From Paenibacillus polymyxa (GTDB taxonomy: Bacteria; Bacillota; Bacilli; Paenibacillales; Paenibacillaceae): a stretch of 64,000 nucleotides of DNA. The stretch is from NCBI RefSeq assembly GCF_015710975.1, contig NZ_CP049783.1, forward strand, positions 124,001 to 188,000, in the 5' to 3' direction. The notes under the pieces were generated by a model, which did no database searches, was not told the DNA's origin, and saw only the letters and a program-made list of their open reading frames with translations. Below, piece after piece: positions 8,369 through 17,936 of this stretch. The position numbers were made by a program, and so were the translations under genes. Position 1 is the stretch's first letter; the number at the start of each line of letters is the position of its first letter.

Positions 8369-9583
8369 TTAACCTTCTTTTTTCACTTTTTCTACAAAAT
8401 GACCAATTCGATCCAAAGCTTCCGTAAGCTGAGTGACAGAAGTCGCGTATGAGCAACGAAGATACCCTTCGCCTCCCAAACCAAACACATTGCCCGGTAC
8501 AGCCGCAACTTTGGCCTCTGCCAGTAGGCGCTGTGCAAATTCATCCGAGCTGAGGCCTGTGCTTTGAATACTCGGGAAAACGTAAAAAGCCCCTCTTGGC
8601 TCGTGGCATTCCAGACCAATGTCACGGAATCCCTCAACCATCAGACGACGACGCTGATTATAGGCTTCTACCATTCGATCTTTTTCACCCATACCATTTC
8701 GCAAGCCTTCCAAGGCTGCAACTTGGCCCATAGAGGGCGCACACATGACGGTGTACTGATGGATTTTGAGCATAGCAGCAATCAAATCAGGATGCCCGCA
8801 AGTATATCCAATACGCCAGCCAGTCATGGCGAAGGCTTTGGAAAAACCACTGACGAGAATCGTACGATCCATCATACCCGGTACCGAAGCAAAGCTGACG
8901 TGCTTATCGCCATAATTCAATTCGGCATAGATTTCATCAGAGATGACGATCAAATCATGTTTTTCCACGATTTCCGCAATCGGAAGCCAATCTTCATAAG
9001 TCATCGTAGCACCGGTCGGGTTGCTCGGATAGCATAAAATTAGCACCTTGGATTTAGGTGTAATTTTGGCCTCCAGCGCCTCAGCCGTCAGCTTAAACTC
9101 GTCCTTGGCAAACGTTTCAATGCCGACCGGAATCCCGCCTCCAATCGAAGTGATTGGAGAATAGGAGATGTAACACGGCTCAGGCACGAGAATTTCATCA
9201 CCAGGTACAATTAAGGCGCGCAACGCAAGATCAATCGCCTCGCTACCTCCAACTGTTACGATAATCTCATTTTTAGGATCATAGCGGACGTCAAATTGCT
9301 CATTCAGATACTCACTAATCGCTTCACGCAGTTCTGGCGTTCCCGCATTAGATGTATAGCTGGTGAAGCCTCGCTCCAATGAATAGACACAGGCTTCCCG
9401 CATGTGCCAAGGGGTTGTAAAATCTGGTTCGCCTACCCCCAGGGTAATAATGTCCTTGTTACCACCCACCAGGTCAAAAAACTTACGAATACCCGATGAT
9501 GGGATCTCGCGTACCAATGGGGATAAATAAGAACTCATGGCTTTGTTGCTGTCGGTAAATGCTTCTGTTTTGAGATTCATCAT
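8369..9583 (-). CDS. PLP-dependent class I/II aminotransferase (AlaT/YugH-like)
   Basis: A 404-residue fold-type I aminotransferase. The PLP lysine lies in SGFSKAFAMTGWRIGY, the aspartate-tyrosine pair in VISDEIYAELNY, the NPTG loop in YPSNPTGATM, and the carboxylate-binding arginine near GYLRCSYATS. It sits 9 bp after a gene for an Lrp/AsnC regulator, the same pairing as yugG-yugH (alaR-alaT) in B. subtilis, where the enzyme makes alanine from pyruvate. That suggests an alanine or similar aminotransferase, but class I enzymes vary in substrate. The start is one of two adjacent ATG codons behind AAGGAA. Confidence 0.88.
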   Translation of the reverse strand: MMNLKTEAFTDSNKAMSSYLSPLVREIPSSGIRKFFDLVGGNKDIITLGVGEPDFTTPWHMREACVYSLERGFTSYTSNAGTPELREAISEYLNEQFDVRYDPKNEIIVTVGGSEAIDLALRALIVPGDEILVPEPCYISYSPITSIGGGIPVGIETFAKDEFKLTAEALEAKITPKSKVLILCYPSNPTGATMTYEDWLPIAEIVEKHDLIVISDEIYAELNYGDKHVSFASVPGMMDRTILVSGFSKAFAMTGWRIGYTCGHPDLIAAMLKIHQYTVMCAPSMGQVAALEGLRNGMGEKDRMVEAYNQRRRLMVEGFRDIGLECHEPRGAFYVFPSIQSTGLSSDEFAQRLLAEAKVAAVPGNVFGLGGEGYLRCSYATSVTQLTEALDRIGHFVEKVKKEG

Positions 9584-9592
9584 GATCTTCCT

Positions 9593-10093
9593 TTACGGCG
9601 AAATCATCAGACGATTATCTTCCTCATGGTTCTCAAAGATAATTCCGTCCTGCTTGTATTTTTTAAGCGTAAAATTAGTCTTGGTAGACAAAACCGAGTC
9701 AATAGGCGACAGTTTCTCCGACACAAAATTAGCGACTTCACGGAGGTTTCGGCCCTCCACCTCTACCAGCAAGTCGTATGCTCCGGACATGAGATAAACA
9801 GATTTAACTTGCGGATACAAATAAATCCGCTCTGCAATCCCTTCAAATCCTCTTCCACGCTCAGGTGTAATCTGTACTTCAATCAAAGCGGTAACCTTTT
9901 CGTCATCAACTTTGTCCCAATTGACTACAGCGGCGTACTTGACAATCACATGTTGATCTTCGAGCTCTTTAATTGAGGTGCGTACATCCTGCTCGTCAAC
10001 CCCCAGCAAAGTAGCCAACAAAGTCGGTGTTCTTCTTGCATCTTCTTTTAACAATTCCAGTACTTTTAATTTCAATTCATTCAGCTCTGTCAT
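9593..10093 (-). CDS. Lrp/AsnC-family transcriptional regulator (AlaR/YugG-like)
   Basis: A 166-residue regulator. The N-terminal winged helix-turn-helix (about residues 1-50, LLATLLGVDEQDVRTSIKELE) is followed by the RAM/AsnC ligand-binding domain, with VKSVYLMSGAYDLLVEVEG as its core beta-alpha unit. It is upstream of, and probably cotranscribed with, the aminotransferase at 8369-9583, so autoregulation and control of that enzyme in response to an amino acid are likely, as for B. subtilis alaR-alaT. The ATG at 10093 is preferred: GGAGG lies 11 nt upstream and overlaps the earlier in-frame ATG at 10111. Confidence 0.88.
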   Translation of the reverse strand: MTELNELKLKVLELLKEDARRTPTLLATLLGVDEQDVRTSIKELEDQHVIVKYAAVVNWDKVDDEKVTALIEVQITPERGRGFEGIAERIYLYPQVKSVYLMSGAYDLLVEVEGRNLREVANFVSEKLSPIDSVLSTKTNFTLKKYKQDGIIFENHEEDNRLMISP

Positions 10094-10159
10094 TCTACAT
10101 AAGGCCTCCATCGAAAGAGATTACTATACATCATACAATACGCACTTTAAACCTGCAAA

Positions 10160-10198
10160 GAAAAACCGTCCTCCCCGGTAAACCCGGCAGACGGACGG
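10160..10198 (-). terminator. intrinsic terminator after the coat-protein genes
   Basis: Minus strand CCGTCC...CCGGG and CCGGGGAGGACGG pair around a TTTA loop and are followed by TTTTT. It lies between the end of the CotF-like gene (10237) and the start of the AlaR-like gene. Confidence 0.85.
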
Positions 10199-10236
10199 CT
10201 GTTATGGGAAATTGCTTCAAAAACGGAAAATCCCGT

Positions 10237-10620
10237 TTACATATAATAAGGGTTACTTTGGTGAGTAGACTGGCCTTGATGCATAGGCTGGCCATATGCT
10301 CTGGCGGATGATGACTTCTGCTGAATGAACTGTTGGCATTCCTGTTGGGTCTTGCGAGCTTCTTGAATCTGTTTGTCCAAATCAATGCGCAGTGCTTTCG
10401 TTGGGGCGGCGTACATATTGTTCTGGCTCATTAGATGATACAAATCACCTTGCATACGCAATGTATCATTCGTAAGGTCGGTGAACATCTGACGCACAGA
10501 CGGACAATTGGATTCTGTCGTCGCTGTTGTGTACTCGCGTACTGTACGTTTCATATCAGCAAGAATGCTATAGAGCAAATCCTCTTCGGGCATAAATGAC
10601 ATATTGTTTTGTGAATACAT
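10237..10620 (-). CDS. CotF-like spore coat protein
   Basis: A 127-residue protein of the coat F family, structural components of the spore coat. The helical EEDLLYSILADMKRTVREYTTATTES and CPSVRQMFTDLTNDTLRMQGDLYHLMSQNNMY segments match the family, and the C-terminus is rich in Gln, Ser, His and Tyr, typical of coat proteins. The ATG at 10620 has AAAGGAGG about 10 nt upstream; an upstream extension of the frame has no ribosome site and looks spurious. It lies 25 bp downstream of the smaller coat-like gene, probably one operon expressed in the mother cell. Confidence 0.85.
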   Translation of the reverse strand: MYSQNNMSFMPEEDLLYSILADMKRTVREYTTATTESNCPSVRQMFTDLTNDTLRMQGDLYHLMSQNNMYAAPTKALRIDLDKQIQEARKTQQECQQFIQQKSSSARAYGQPMHQGQSTHQSNPYYM

Positions 10621-10645
10621 CCTGTCAAACCTCCTTTTGTAGTAA

Positions 10646-10882
10646 TTACTGCTGCGGTTGCATAGGAGCAAGCTGTTGATGTTGTTGAAGAGCATTGAAA
10701 AGTACATTCAAGTGGTGCTCATGAGTTTTCGCCAGTTGCAAACAGGCTTGTTGAATGGCAGGCTGCTGAATAGACGCCGCTGTTGCCGCACATTGTTTTA
10801 ACAGGAGTTCCTCATTGGAAATGGAGTCAACGATGTACTCCAGTTCTTTGCCTGACAAGGGTTGCATGTTCATAGATTGCAT
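10646..10882 (-). CDS. small CotF-like/coat-associated protein
   Basis: A 78-residue helical protein (ELEYIVDSISNEELLLKQCAATAASIQQPAIQQ) with a Gln/Pro-rich end. The first 60 residues resemble the N-terminal helix bundle of coat F proteins, and it immediately precedes the CotF-like gene. AAGGAGGG lies upstream of the ATG. Assignment to the spore coat rests on the family likeness and on the neighbour. Confidence 0.75.
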   Translation of the reverse strand: MQSMNMQPLSGKELEYIVDSISNEELLLKQCAATAASIQQPAIQQACLQLAKTHEHHLNVLFNALQQHQQLAPMQPQQ

Positions 10883-10997
10883 AGTCTTTTTGTCCCTCCT
10901 TAAATGTTTTGTTGCACGCTGGTTATCTTGTCCGTTTGGCGAAATACTATGTACACATAAGAGATACTACATATTGCCTATGGGGAGTGCTATTTAT

Positions 10998-12236
10998 ATG
11001 GAATTAATAAGCGGGAATACGTATTGGCCGAGTACCTTGGAGCAAACGCTGGATTTTCCTCCTTTAGCTGAGGATATAAATTGTGATGTACTAATCATCG
11101 GCGGCGGGATGGGTGGATCCCTCTGCTCCCGGTTATTGGGAGAACGACAGGTCGACACTGTACTTATTGACAAGCGAAGGCTGGTACATGGAAGTTCTTC
11201 AGCCAATACTGGATTGCTGCAATATAGCAATGACAAGACTTTAACCTCTTTTATTAACACGTTTGGCGAGACCAACGGCGTACTGTTTTACCGTATGTGT
11301 AGGGATGCTCTGAATCAGCTAGATCAACTGGCTGCCACACTGGACAGAGACCCTTCCTTTATTCGCCGCAGCAGCCTGTACTACGCAAGTACTGCAGAGG
11401 ATGTGCAGGTGCTGCAGGAAGAATACAAACAGTTAACCCGTTTTGGATTTCCAGTGGAATACTGGGATGAGCACCAGGTTGCTGCCCGATTTCCATTTCG
11501 AAAACCAGCAGCCTTGTATACGCACGAAGATGCCGAGGTTAATCCATTTTTGTTTGCCCAGGGACTGCTGCAATCTGCCAGCCGTCTCGGTGTTCGCTTA
11601 TATGAGCATACAGAAGCTAAGCATTTTGAATTCAAAGAGAATGAGGTCGTTTGTCATGCCAATGGCCGGATGATCCGTGCAAAAAAAGTTGTTTTTGCAA
11701 CAGGTTATGAAACTCAAGAGATTAAAACAGATCGCGGAGCCGTGCTAGAAAGCTCTTACGCTATCGCCACCAATCCAATCGGAGAGGCGCCTTTATGGCA
11801 TGAACAGTGTCTGATCTGGGAAACTGCTCGTCCTTATCTATATATGCGCTCAACACAGGAAGGGCGCATCATCATTGGTGGTTTGGATGAACCTGTACTG
11901 GTTGCCAAGCAGCGCGAAATCAGGCTGTTGCACCAACAGCACAAGCTGCTGCAAGCACTACAGGAACATTTTCCCGGTGTCCCCTTTCAAATCGATTATG
12001 CTTGGGCGGCTGTATTCGGCTCTTCTCACGACGGCTTGCCGTATATTGGTCCACATCCGCGTTTTCCTAACTGCTACTTTTTGGAGGGTTACGGGGGAAA
12101 TGGGACGGTTACGAGCATGGTGGCCGCACAGCTATTGGCTGATGAACTGACGGGCACACACCGACCTGAAATGGAGCTTTTTTCTCTGACCCGTCCCACC
12201 AAACCCTCGCCTGAGACAACAGAACCGATGATTTAA
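10998..12236 (+). CDS. FAD-dependent oxidoreductase (DAO family)
   Basis: A 412-residue flavoenzyme. The Rossmann FAD loop is near the N-terminus (DVLIIGGGMGGSLCSRLLGE), and the DAO-type GYGGNGTVTSMVAAQLLADEL segment that contacts FAD is near the C-terminus. Such enzymes oxidise amino acids or other amines, passing electrons to oxygen or quinones; the substrate is unknown. The ATG at 10998 follows GGGGAG with a suitable gap; starts further upstream run over the divergent coat gene and have no ribosome site. It is divergent from the coat operon and convergent with the MFS gene. Confidence 0.85.
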   Translation: MELISGNTYWPSTLEQTLDFPPLAEDINCDVLIIGGGMGGSLCSRLLGERQVDTVLIDKRRLVHGSSSANTGLLQYSNDKTLTSFINTFGETNGVLFYRMCRDALNQLDQLAATLDRDPSFIRRSSLYYASTAEDVQVLQEEYKQLTRFGFPVEYWDEHQVAARFPFRKPAALYTHEDAEVNPFLFAQGLLQSASRLGVRLYEHTEAKHFEFKENEVVCHANGRMIRAKKVVFATGYETQEIKTDRGAVLESSYAIATNPIGEAPLWHEQCLIWETARPYLYMRSTQEGRIIIGGLDEPVLVAKQREIRLLHQQHKLLQALQEHFPGVPFQIDYAWAAVFGSSHDGLPYIGPHPRFPNCYFLEGYGGNGTVTSMVAAQLLADELTGTHRPEMELFSLTRPTKPSPETTEPMI

Positions 12237-12243
12237 ATGTGAT

Positions 12244-12292
12244 ACAAAAAGACCTCCTTTTCCTATATCAACGGATTTGGAGGCTCTTTTGT
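12244..12292. terminator. bidirectional terminator between convergent genes
   Basis: ACAAAAAGACCTCC pairs with GGAGGCTCTTTTGT, giving an A-rich 5' arm and a T-rich 3' arm that can stop transcripts from both the oxidoreductase and the MFS gene. Confidence 0.65.
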
Positions 12293-12306
12293 ATTGAATT
12301 TTTCAA

Positions 12307-13560
12307 TTATTCGGTTTGCTTGTGCAAGCGTCGTGCATGGGAATGAGACTTGCTTTGCTTCGTTTTTTGTTCCATTTTCAGCACACTTCGCATAAAAACC
12401 CATCCAATCACTGGCATTAATGCCAGCCCAATCAACAACCAGATCATCGCTGTAGGAGCCTTGCTGATACTTAGGACACCCAAGAAAATGAGTGTTCCTG
12501 TCAACCGACCTATCATTAAGCATAGTTCGCGCAGTACAACCAGTTCCACTCTCTGATTAGCATCTCCTTCACTCGTACCCATTAGATCAAAGCTCGCAGA
12601 GATCATAGGAATTAAATACAAGGGCATGAACAAAGCGGTGCCAATCCCCATAATCAGCAGCGTGCTATACTCCATACGCCACAATAATGGTAAAAGCGCG
12701 ATCACCAACAGCACGGCACCCAACAACATACCAGCCGAGCGATAGTGTGGCTTGAGCCATTTTCCGACAGCCCAAAAGCTGAAAAATGAAACCCCCGATG
12801 TAATAAGTGAAAACTGTGCTAGCTTCCATTCCTGTTGAGTAACTACATACACGAGCAGCGTAATCAGGAAAGCAAACACTCCCTCACGGATGCCCTGTGT
12901 AACAAGTGATAACGACAACAGACGCCACATACTTCCTTTTTGTGACAAACGCTGCTTAGGCTCTTTCCAATTGTACTTTCCTGTCGGTTTACGCTTGCGA
13001 AGAAAGAAACTTAGCACCACTCCTACGACATAAAAGGCCAAAGAAATACTGAATATCACGCGATAACCCGCGTCATCCTCCATACGCGCAATAATCCAAC
13101 CAGAGAGCCAAGGACCCACTATACCGGAAAACGAGCCCAGCAGACCCACCCATCCGTTAAAATGATCACGGCTTGCCTGATCCGTGACTTCGAAAAAAAT
13201 GACATTAAACGCTAGCCAAAATAAACCTAAGGCTGCACCCAACAACATTCCGAGCGGCCATATGTAGTTTACAGCCTGCGGTCCTGTATACAACACGATG
13301 AGATAAAATAAGCCGGACAATGCGGTTCCCACGCGCAGGGCATTCATTTTATTATGTTCCTTGACCCACTTTCCAGCTACCCAGACCATAATTCCCAGCG
13401 CAATTTGTTGACTGACATTAAACCAGCCAATCATCGCGTAATCCTGCCTGCTTTTCCACAAATACACATTAAGAAATGTGCCGGACAATGCTGCTGCAAA
13501 CACAAACAATCCATTCAAGCTTAATAGCAGAATGGATTGTCCGTTCAGGTTTGATTTCAA
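12307..13560 (-). CDS. MFS transporter
   Basis: A roughly 417-residue membrane protein with about twelve predicted transmembrane helices and a central basic loop (FFLRKRKPTGKYNWKEPKQ), which is the layout of the major facilitator superfamily. Charged RKRK and KWLK/GKWVKEHNK loops sit on the cytosolic side. The substrate cannot be told; single-gene context and family suggest a drug or metabolite exporter. I choose a TTG start at 13560, since AGGGGG lies 7 nt before it; the GTG at 13590 has no ribosome site. The C-terminus is strongly basic (SKSHSHARRLHKQTE). Confidence 0.82.
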   Translation of the reverse strand: MKSNLNGQSILLLSLNGLFVFAAALSGTFLNVYLWKSRQDYAMIGWFNVSQQIALGIMVWVAGKWVKEHNKMNALRVGTALSGLFYLIVLYTGPQAVNYIWPLGMLLGAALGLFWLAFNVIFFEVTDQASRDHFNGWVGLLGSFSGIVGPWLSGWIIARMEDDAGYRVIFSISLAFYVVGVVLSFFLRKRKPTGKYNWKEPKQRLSQKGSMWRLLSLSLVTQGIREGVFAFLITLLVYVVTQQEWKLAQFSLITSGVSFFSFWAVGKWLKPHYRSAGMLLGAVLLVIALLPLLWRMEYSTLLIMGIGTALFMPLYLIPMISASFDLMGTSEGDANQRVELVVLRELCLMIGRLTGTLIFLGVLSISKAPTAMIWLLIGLALMPVIGWVFMRSVLKMEQKTKQSKSHSHARRLHKQTE

Positions 13561-13676
13561 TGCAGTTCCCCCTAACGGAAAAATCACCAATCAGCTTATT
13601 ACGAGTCAGCTTGTTCAAAGATTTCTTTGATTTAACATGCCCGTATTGAGATGGGACCTATCCGGGGAATTGCCAT

Positions 13677-14384
13677 TTAATTATTGGAAATACCGCTGAG
13701 CTTCTCCAGCATTCGCAGTCGGTCATTCTCTGACAAAGTCTGCTGAACATGGAAGCAGCTAGGACACACATAAACATTCAAGACGAACGGCAAGTCCAGA
13801 ACAGGTTTGCCGAGCACCGGAGACATCGATGGTTCGAAGCCCTCTCTGGTTACGGTTTGTGAACCCGCATGCAGCATATACTCTCCACATTGGGAACATT
13901 CAAGAACCTCATCTTGTCTGTCGAGTAATTGTTCAGCACCTTGCTCATAAGCCATTAGATCCGCACCGCTTTCTTCGAATTTTTGTAAAGTATGCAGCAC
14001 AGGCAGCTTATGAAGCTCATTATCCTGCAATAACGGTGCATCAGCTGGCTTTTCAGATACGATTTCATCCTCTGCCTCGTATAAAATATCCTGCTCCTCA
14101 TCATCGCCGAGCTGAATACTTAATGTACGATAACCCTTGAGGTCTTCTTTTCCATGAGCGCCGAGCGCCGGACTTACAGAAACCGCATGATCGTGTGTCG
14201 CATCTTCATGCCCATCCGTATGTCTGTGAACAGATGGAGAAACAGACTCAGACTCCTCTTCGTCATCGGCTATGTCTGAGTATCCTTTCAGATCATTATG
14301 GCAATAAGGACACTCTTCTTCAGGTCCTAATTCTTCATCCCAAATAATTTCCATGTTACACCATGGACAAATAGTCATTTCCAA
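13677..14384 (-). CDS. zinc-ribbon protein of unknown function
   Basis: A 235-residue acidic protein with two Cys pairs in an N-terminal zinc ribbon (ICPWCNMEIIWDEE, EECPYCHNDLKGY) and a second ribbon near the C-terminus (LECSQCGEYMLHAG, VYVCPSCFHVQQ). The middle is disordered and rich in Asp, Glu, Ser and His. No enzyme motif is visible. It lies about 55 bp upstream of the DUF350 gene, on the same strand as the yshE-mutS2 cluster. The start may be the TTG at 14384 (good GAAGGA spacing) or the ATG two codons later. Confidence 0.7.
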   Translation of the reverse strand: MEMTICPWCNMEIIWDEELGPEEECPYCHNDLKGYSDIADDEEESESVSPSVHRHTDGHEDATHDHAVSVSPALGAHGKEDLKGYRTLSIQLGDDEEQDILYEAEDEIVSEKPADAPLLQDNELHKLPVLHTLQKFEESGADLMAYEQGAEQLLDRQDEVLECSQCGEYMLHAGSQTVTREGFEPSMSPVLGKPVLDLPFVLNVYVCPSCFHVQQTLSENDRLRMLEKLSGISNN

Positions 14385-14439
14385 GCTTTATCATCCTTCC
14401 GTTCCGAAGCGTATACCAAGCTTTAGTATACAGGATGTG

Positions 14440-14859
14440 TCAAGTTACACTCGCACCAATCACATACGATAACGATATTGAAATAATCATAGAGAACAAG
14501 CCGACCGCACGGTTATCTTCTTTAATCTCTTGATCGATAGAAAATACCGGTGTCAGAAATTCAAAAAGAAAGTACGCCGCAAGTAGCAGTAAAAAACCAA
14601 CGAATGACCAGATCATCGTATCATATACGCTGGATTTAGCCTCCATCGCAAAGCGGAGCACGTTGCAAATACCAAACATTTTCCCACCCGTTGCCATGGC
14701 TACCGAAACATTGCCTCGCTTGATCTCTTCCCAGCATTTATAACGGGTTACCAGCTCAAAGCAGGACAAAAATACAATCAACTCCAGCACCGCCACGGAG
14801 AAATAACCCAGCATCATCCCCAACGGATGTGATAGCAATTCATCAATCGCCATCTTCAC
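14440..14859 (-). CDS. yshE: DUF350 membrane protein (YshE-like)
   Basis: A 139-residue protein with four membrane helices, matching the DUF350 family: MLGYFSVAVLELIVFLSCFELV, GGKMFGICNVLRFA, MIWSFVGFLLLLAAYFLFEFL and GLFSMIISISLSYVIGAS. The function is unknown. The position directly downstream of mutS2 matches yshE in B. subtilis, which supports the name. GTG (14859) and ATG (14853) starts are both possible behind GGGAGG. Confidence 0.85.
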   Translation of the reverse strand: MKMAIDELLSHPLGMMLGYFSVAVLELIVFLSCFELVTRYKCWEEIKRGNVSVAMATGGKMFGICNVLRFAMEAKSSVYDTMIWSFVGFLLLLAAYFLFEFLTPVFSIDQEIKEDNRAVGLFSMIISISLSYVIGASVT

Positions 14860-14905
14860 CTCGTCCCTCCCGTTCTACCAAGCGTTCTCGGTCAGCAACC
14901 CATAT

Positions 14906-17274
14906 CTATTCCAATTCAGCAACCGTTACACCCGTGCCGCCTTCATTGTAGTTACCGATACGGTAGCTTTTCACATGCTTATGCTTGCGAAGGTACTCCT
15001 GAATACCAGTTCTCAGGACCCCCGTACCTTTGCCGTGAATAATGTATACCTGACCCAGATTGGCTAAAAACGCTTCATCCATGAAGCGGTCCACCTCCAT
15101 CAGCGCTTCCTCCACGTTTGCCCCCGAAGGTCAAGTTCACTTCGCACGTTATCATCCCGTGTCCGCTTAACGCCAGTCACTGGCTTTTGGACCTTTGGAG
15201 TAGTCGTTGGGGCTGGTTGCAGCAGCTCCAGATCATCCAGACTGACCTTCATTTTCATGATACCCAGTTGAACGATAGCTTCCTTGCTGCCAGTTAGTTC
15301 AACCACATGGCCTTTTTTATTCAGACTGTGAACTGATACTTCATCGCCAGCCATGATGGAACGAGTACGCGGAGTCGCCGGACGTTTGACTGTACTTTTC
15401 TTACGTTGTTTCGGTTCTGCTTCATCCAGTTCTCTACGAGCTGCAATCAGCTTGTGCTCCTTAACCGAGGCTCCCTCTTCCTGAGCCAATTTACGCAAAT
15501 CCGTAATGATTTTCTCTGCTTCACTACGAGCCTTATCCACGAGAACTCTTGCTTCGTCTTCGGCCTTTTCTAGCATACGGTCCCGTTGTGACTCCAGCTT
15601 ATCTAGCTCGGTCTTATGACGTGTACGCAATACTTCCATTTCCTTACGCAGCTGCTCTGCTTTTTCCCGTTCTTGCTCAGCGGTCAAACGGTTCTGCTCC
15701 AGTGACGCAATCATGTGCTCGACGCGCTGGTCTTCTTCGGTTACCTCACCACGGGCATAGTCTAATATACGTCCTGGTAATCCCAATCGCTCGGCAATAG
15801 CAAAAGCGTTACTTCGCCCAGGTACACCAACCAGAAGGCGGTAAGTCGGGCTTAATGTAGCGACATCAAACTCCATACTTGCATTAATAATTCCTTTGCG
15901 CTCATAGGCATACGCCTTCAATTCACTATAGTGAGTCGTCGCCACCATGCGGCAACCCAGAGCATGTATATGCTCCAGAATAGATACAGCCAGGGCAGAA
16001 CCTTCTGCCGGGTCCGTTCCTGCTCCCACTTCGTCAAGCAATACAAGACTTTTGGGTGTCATATTTTTCAAGATGCTAATAATATTGGTCATGTGACTGG
16101 AAAATGTACTCAAGTTTTGCTCAATGCTCTGCTCGTCACCAATATCGGCATAGATTGCATCAAACACGCAGAGCTGGCTTTCATCCTCAACAGGCACAAA
16201 CAGTCCAGACATCGCCATCAAGCTTAGCAGACCTATCGTTTTCAGGGTAACGGTTTTCCCCCCTGTGTTCGGTCCGGTAACGATAATGGAGGTGTACGAA
16301 TTACCCAGTTCCACATCTATGGGAACGACCTGTTCCAACGGAATTAGAGGGTGTCTACCCTTTTTCAGCTTCAAGTACCCGCGATCATTCATTAAGGGAA
16401 GCGTTGCCTTCATTTCACGAGCGAGACGAGCTTTCGCAAAAATAAAATCAAGATTGCCTAAAATATCCACATCATACAGCAACATATCCGCTTGTTCTGC
16501 GACAAGTGCGGTCAGCTTTTGTAAAATGACTTCAATTTCACGCTCTTCTCTCAGCCTGGTTTCCCTCAGCTTGTTGTTCATGGCCACGATGGATTCTGGC
16601 TCGATAAACAAGGTTGCGCCAGACCCGGATTGATCATGCACAATTCCGCCAAAATAAGAACGGTATTCGGCCTTGACCGGGATGACAAACCGATCTCCAC
16701 GAATCGTAATCAACTGATCCTGAAGCATTTTGGACACAGTTGAGGAACGAATCATGGAATCCAGCTTTTCACGAATACGCACTTCACCGGAGCGCAGTTC
16801 CCGGCGAATTTGTGAAAGCTCTGTACTGGCAGAATCCAGTACCTCTGCATTTTCGTCAATACAGCCTTTAATGGAGTTTTCCAAACTTCTTTGTTCCGAA
16901 AGTTGCTCACTCCAATACAGCAATGTTTCAACCGGATTTTCCTCATGCAAACTTGTTACATACACCTGTATACGGCGTGCAGCTTGAACCGTTGTCCGAA
17001 TACCATGTAACTCCTGCGGACTTAACGTTCCTCCAATACGGGCACGCTTCACCGTAGGAGTGATATCCACCACTCCGTTAAATGAAGGCACTCCTTTCAG
17101 CCGATCAGCAGCATAGGCCTCATCCGTACCTTTCAGCAATTTCTTGATATGCTCCAAATCATCGCTGGGCTGTAATCGAAGGGCTGTCTGTTGTCCCGTT
17201 GCCGTTTGGGCATAGTGACTTAGTTTATTTAGAATTTTTTGATATTCAAGGGTTTTAAAAATTTTAGAGTCCAA
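14906..17274 (-). pseudogene. mutS2: mutS2 (endonuclease MutS2), interrupted by a one-base frameshift near the 3' end
   Basis: MutS2 is a MutS-family ATPase with a C-terminal Smr nuclease domain; in Firmicutes it acts on branched DNA and collided ribosomes. The main frame (15100-17274) has the core and ATPase domain: Walker A VTGPNTGGKTVTLK, Walker B SLVLLDEVGAGTDP, signature STFSSHMTNI, then a long coiled coil and a basic linker. It ends early at SELDLRGQTWRKR. The Smr domain continues in the next frame (14906-15115), as VEEALMEVDRFMDEAF and VYIIHGKGTGVLRTGI. Adding one G to the G5 run at 15121-15125 restores LDLRGANVEEAL and a normal protein of about 790 residues. The start is probably the TTG at 17274, 8 nt after AAAGGAG. 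Confidence 0.88.
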
Positions 17275-17427
17275 CTTCACTGCTCCTTTCACTTATATCT
17301 ATATTATACCGAAAGCAGCAAACTTACGCTATTTGCCAACTCTGCTTTACACATAAGAAAGCTCTTCATGCCACACACTAACCTTTGTCTAACCCTGTTA
17401 ATTCAAAAAAACAAAGGAGGTTATTCC

Positions 17428-17787
17428 GTGAGCATTCTTGGGCACATTGTACGTTTCATCGTTGCCGCTCTGGTTCTGATGGTCGTAAGCTGGATCGTTC
17501 CCGGATTTAGTGTAGGCGGCTTTTGGAGTGCGCTGATCCTTGCCATTGTCATTGCCTTGATTGGCTATATCGTCGAGGCGATATTTGGTCGACGCGTTTC
17601 TCCATTTGGACGCGGTATCGTTGGTTTTCTAGTGAGCGCTCTGGTTATCTGGGTCGCTCAATATGTCGTGGCCCATGTTAGTGTTTCGATTATGGGCGCA
17701 TTGCTCGCTGCATTGGTTATCGGGATTATCGATCTGTTCATTCCGGTATCGACACCATTTGAAGCCGGGCGCAAGGAAGGGAAATAA
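17428..17787 (+). CDS. small four-helix membrane protein, YvlD/phage-holin-like family
   Basis: A 119-residue protein with four hydrophobic helices: IVRFIVAALVLMVVSWIVPGF, FWSALILAIVIALIGYIVEAIF, GIVGFLVSALVIWVAQYVV and SIMGALLAALVIGIIDLFI. It fits the YvlD family (mycobacterial four-helix holin superfamily), common in Firmicutes and of unknown function; host copies are not lysis proteins. The GTG at 17428 has a near-perfect AAAGGAGG 7 nt upstream. It sits on the opposite strand between mutS2 and zapA, where B. subtilis has yshB and polX, so it is an insertion relative to that order. Confidence 0.82.
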   Translation: MSILGHIVRFIVAALVLMVVSWIVPGFSVGGFWSALILAIVIALIGYIVEAIFGRRVSPFGRGIVGFLVSALVIWVAQYVVAHVSVSIMGALLAALVIGIIDLFIPVSTPFEAGRKEGK

Positions 17788-17808
17788 TTTCGGCAAACAC
17801 TTCCAGCA

Positions 17809-17850
17809 TAGCTGTCCCGAAGCAGATTCATCTGCCAAAGGACAGCTTTT
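17809..17850 (+). terminator. intrinsic terminator after the YvlD-like gene
   Basis: AGCTGTCC...GGACAGCTTTT closes over an inner perfect GCAGAT/ATCTGC hairpin and ends in four T, 22 bp past the stop. Confidence 0.8.
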
Positions 17851-17886
17851 GGTCATTTATACTTCTTAGCGATACCATAAACAAAC

Positions 17887-17916
17887 AATCCCCGGCCATG
17901 AGCAGCCGGGGATTGC
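17887..17916 (-). terminator. intrinsic terminator after zapA
   Basis: AATCCCCGGC and GCCGGGGATT form a 10-bp stem with a CATGAGCA loop; on the minus strand it is followed by TGTTTGTTT. It lies 20 bp past the zapA stop. Confidence 0.8.
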
Positions 17917-17936
17917 CTTACATTTATAATCCGTAT

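Noticed and set aside
17428..17787. YvlD-like gene as a prophage lysis remnant
   Set aside because: It has no other phage genes nearby, a strong own ribosome site and terminator, and belongs to a membrane family common in host genomes.
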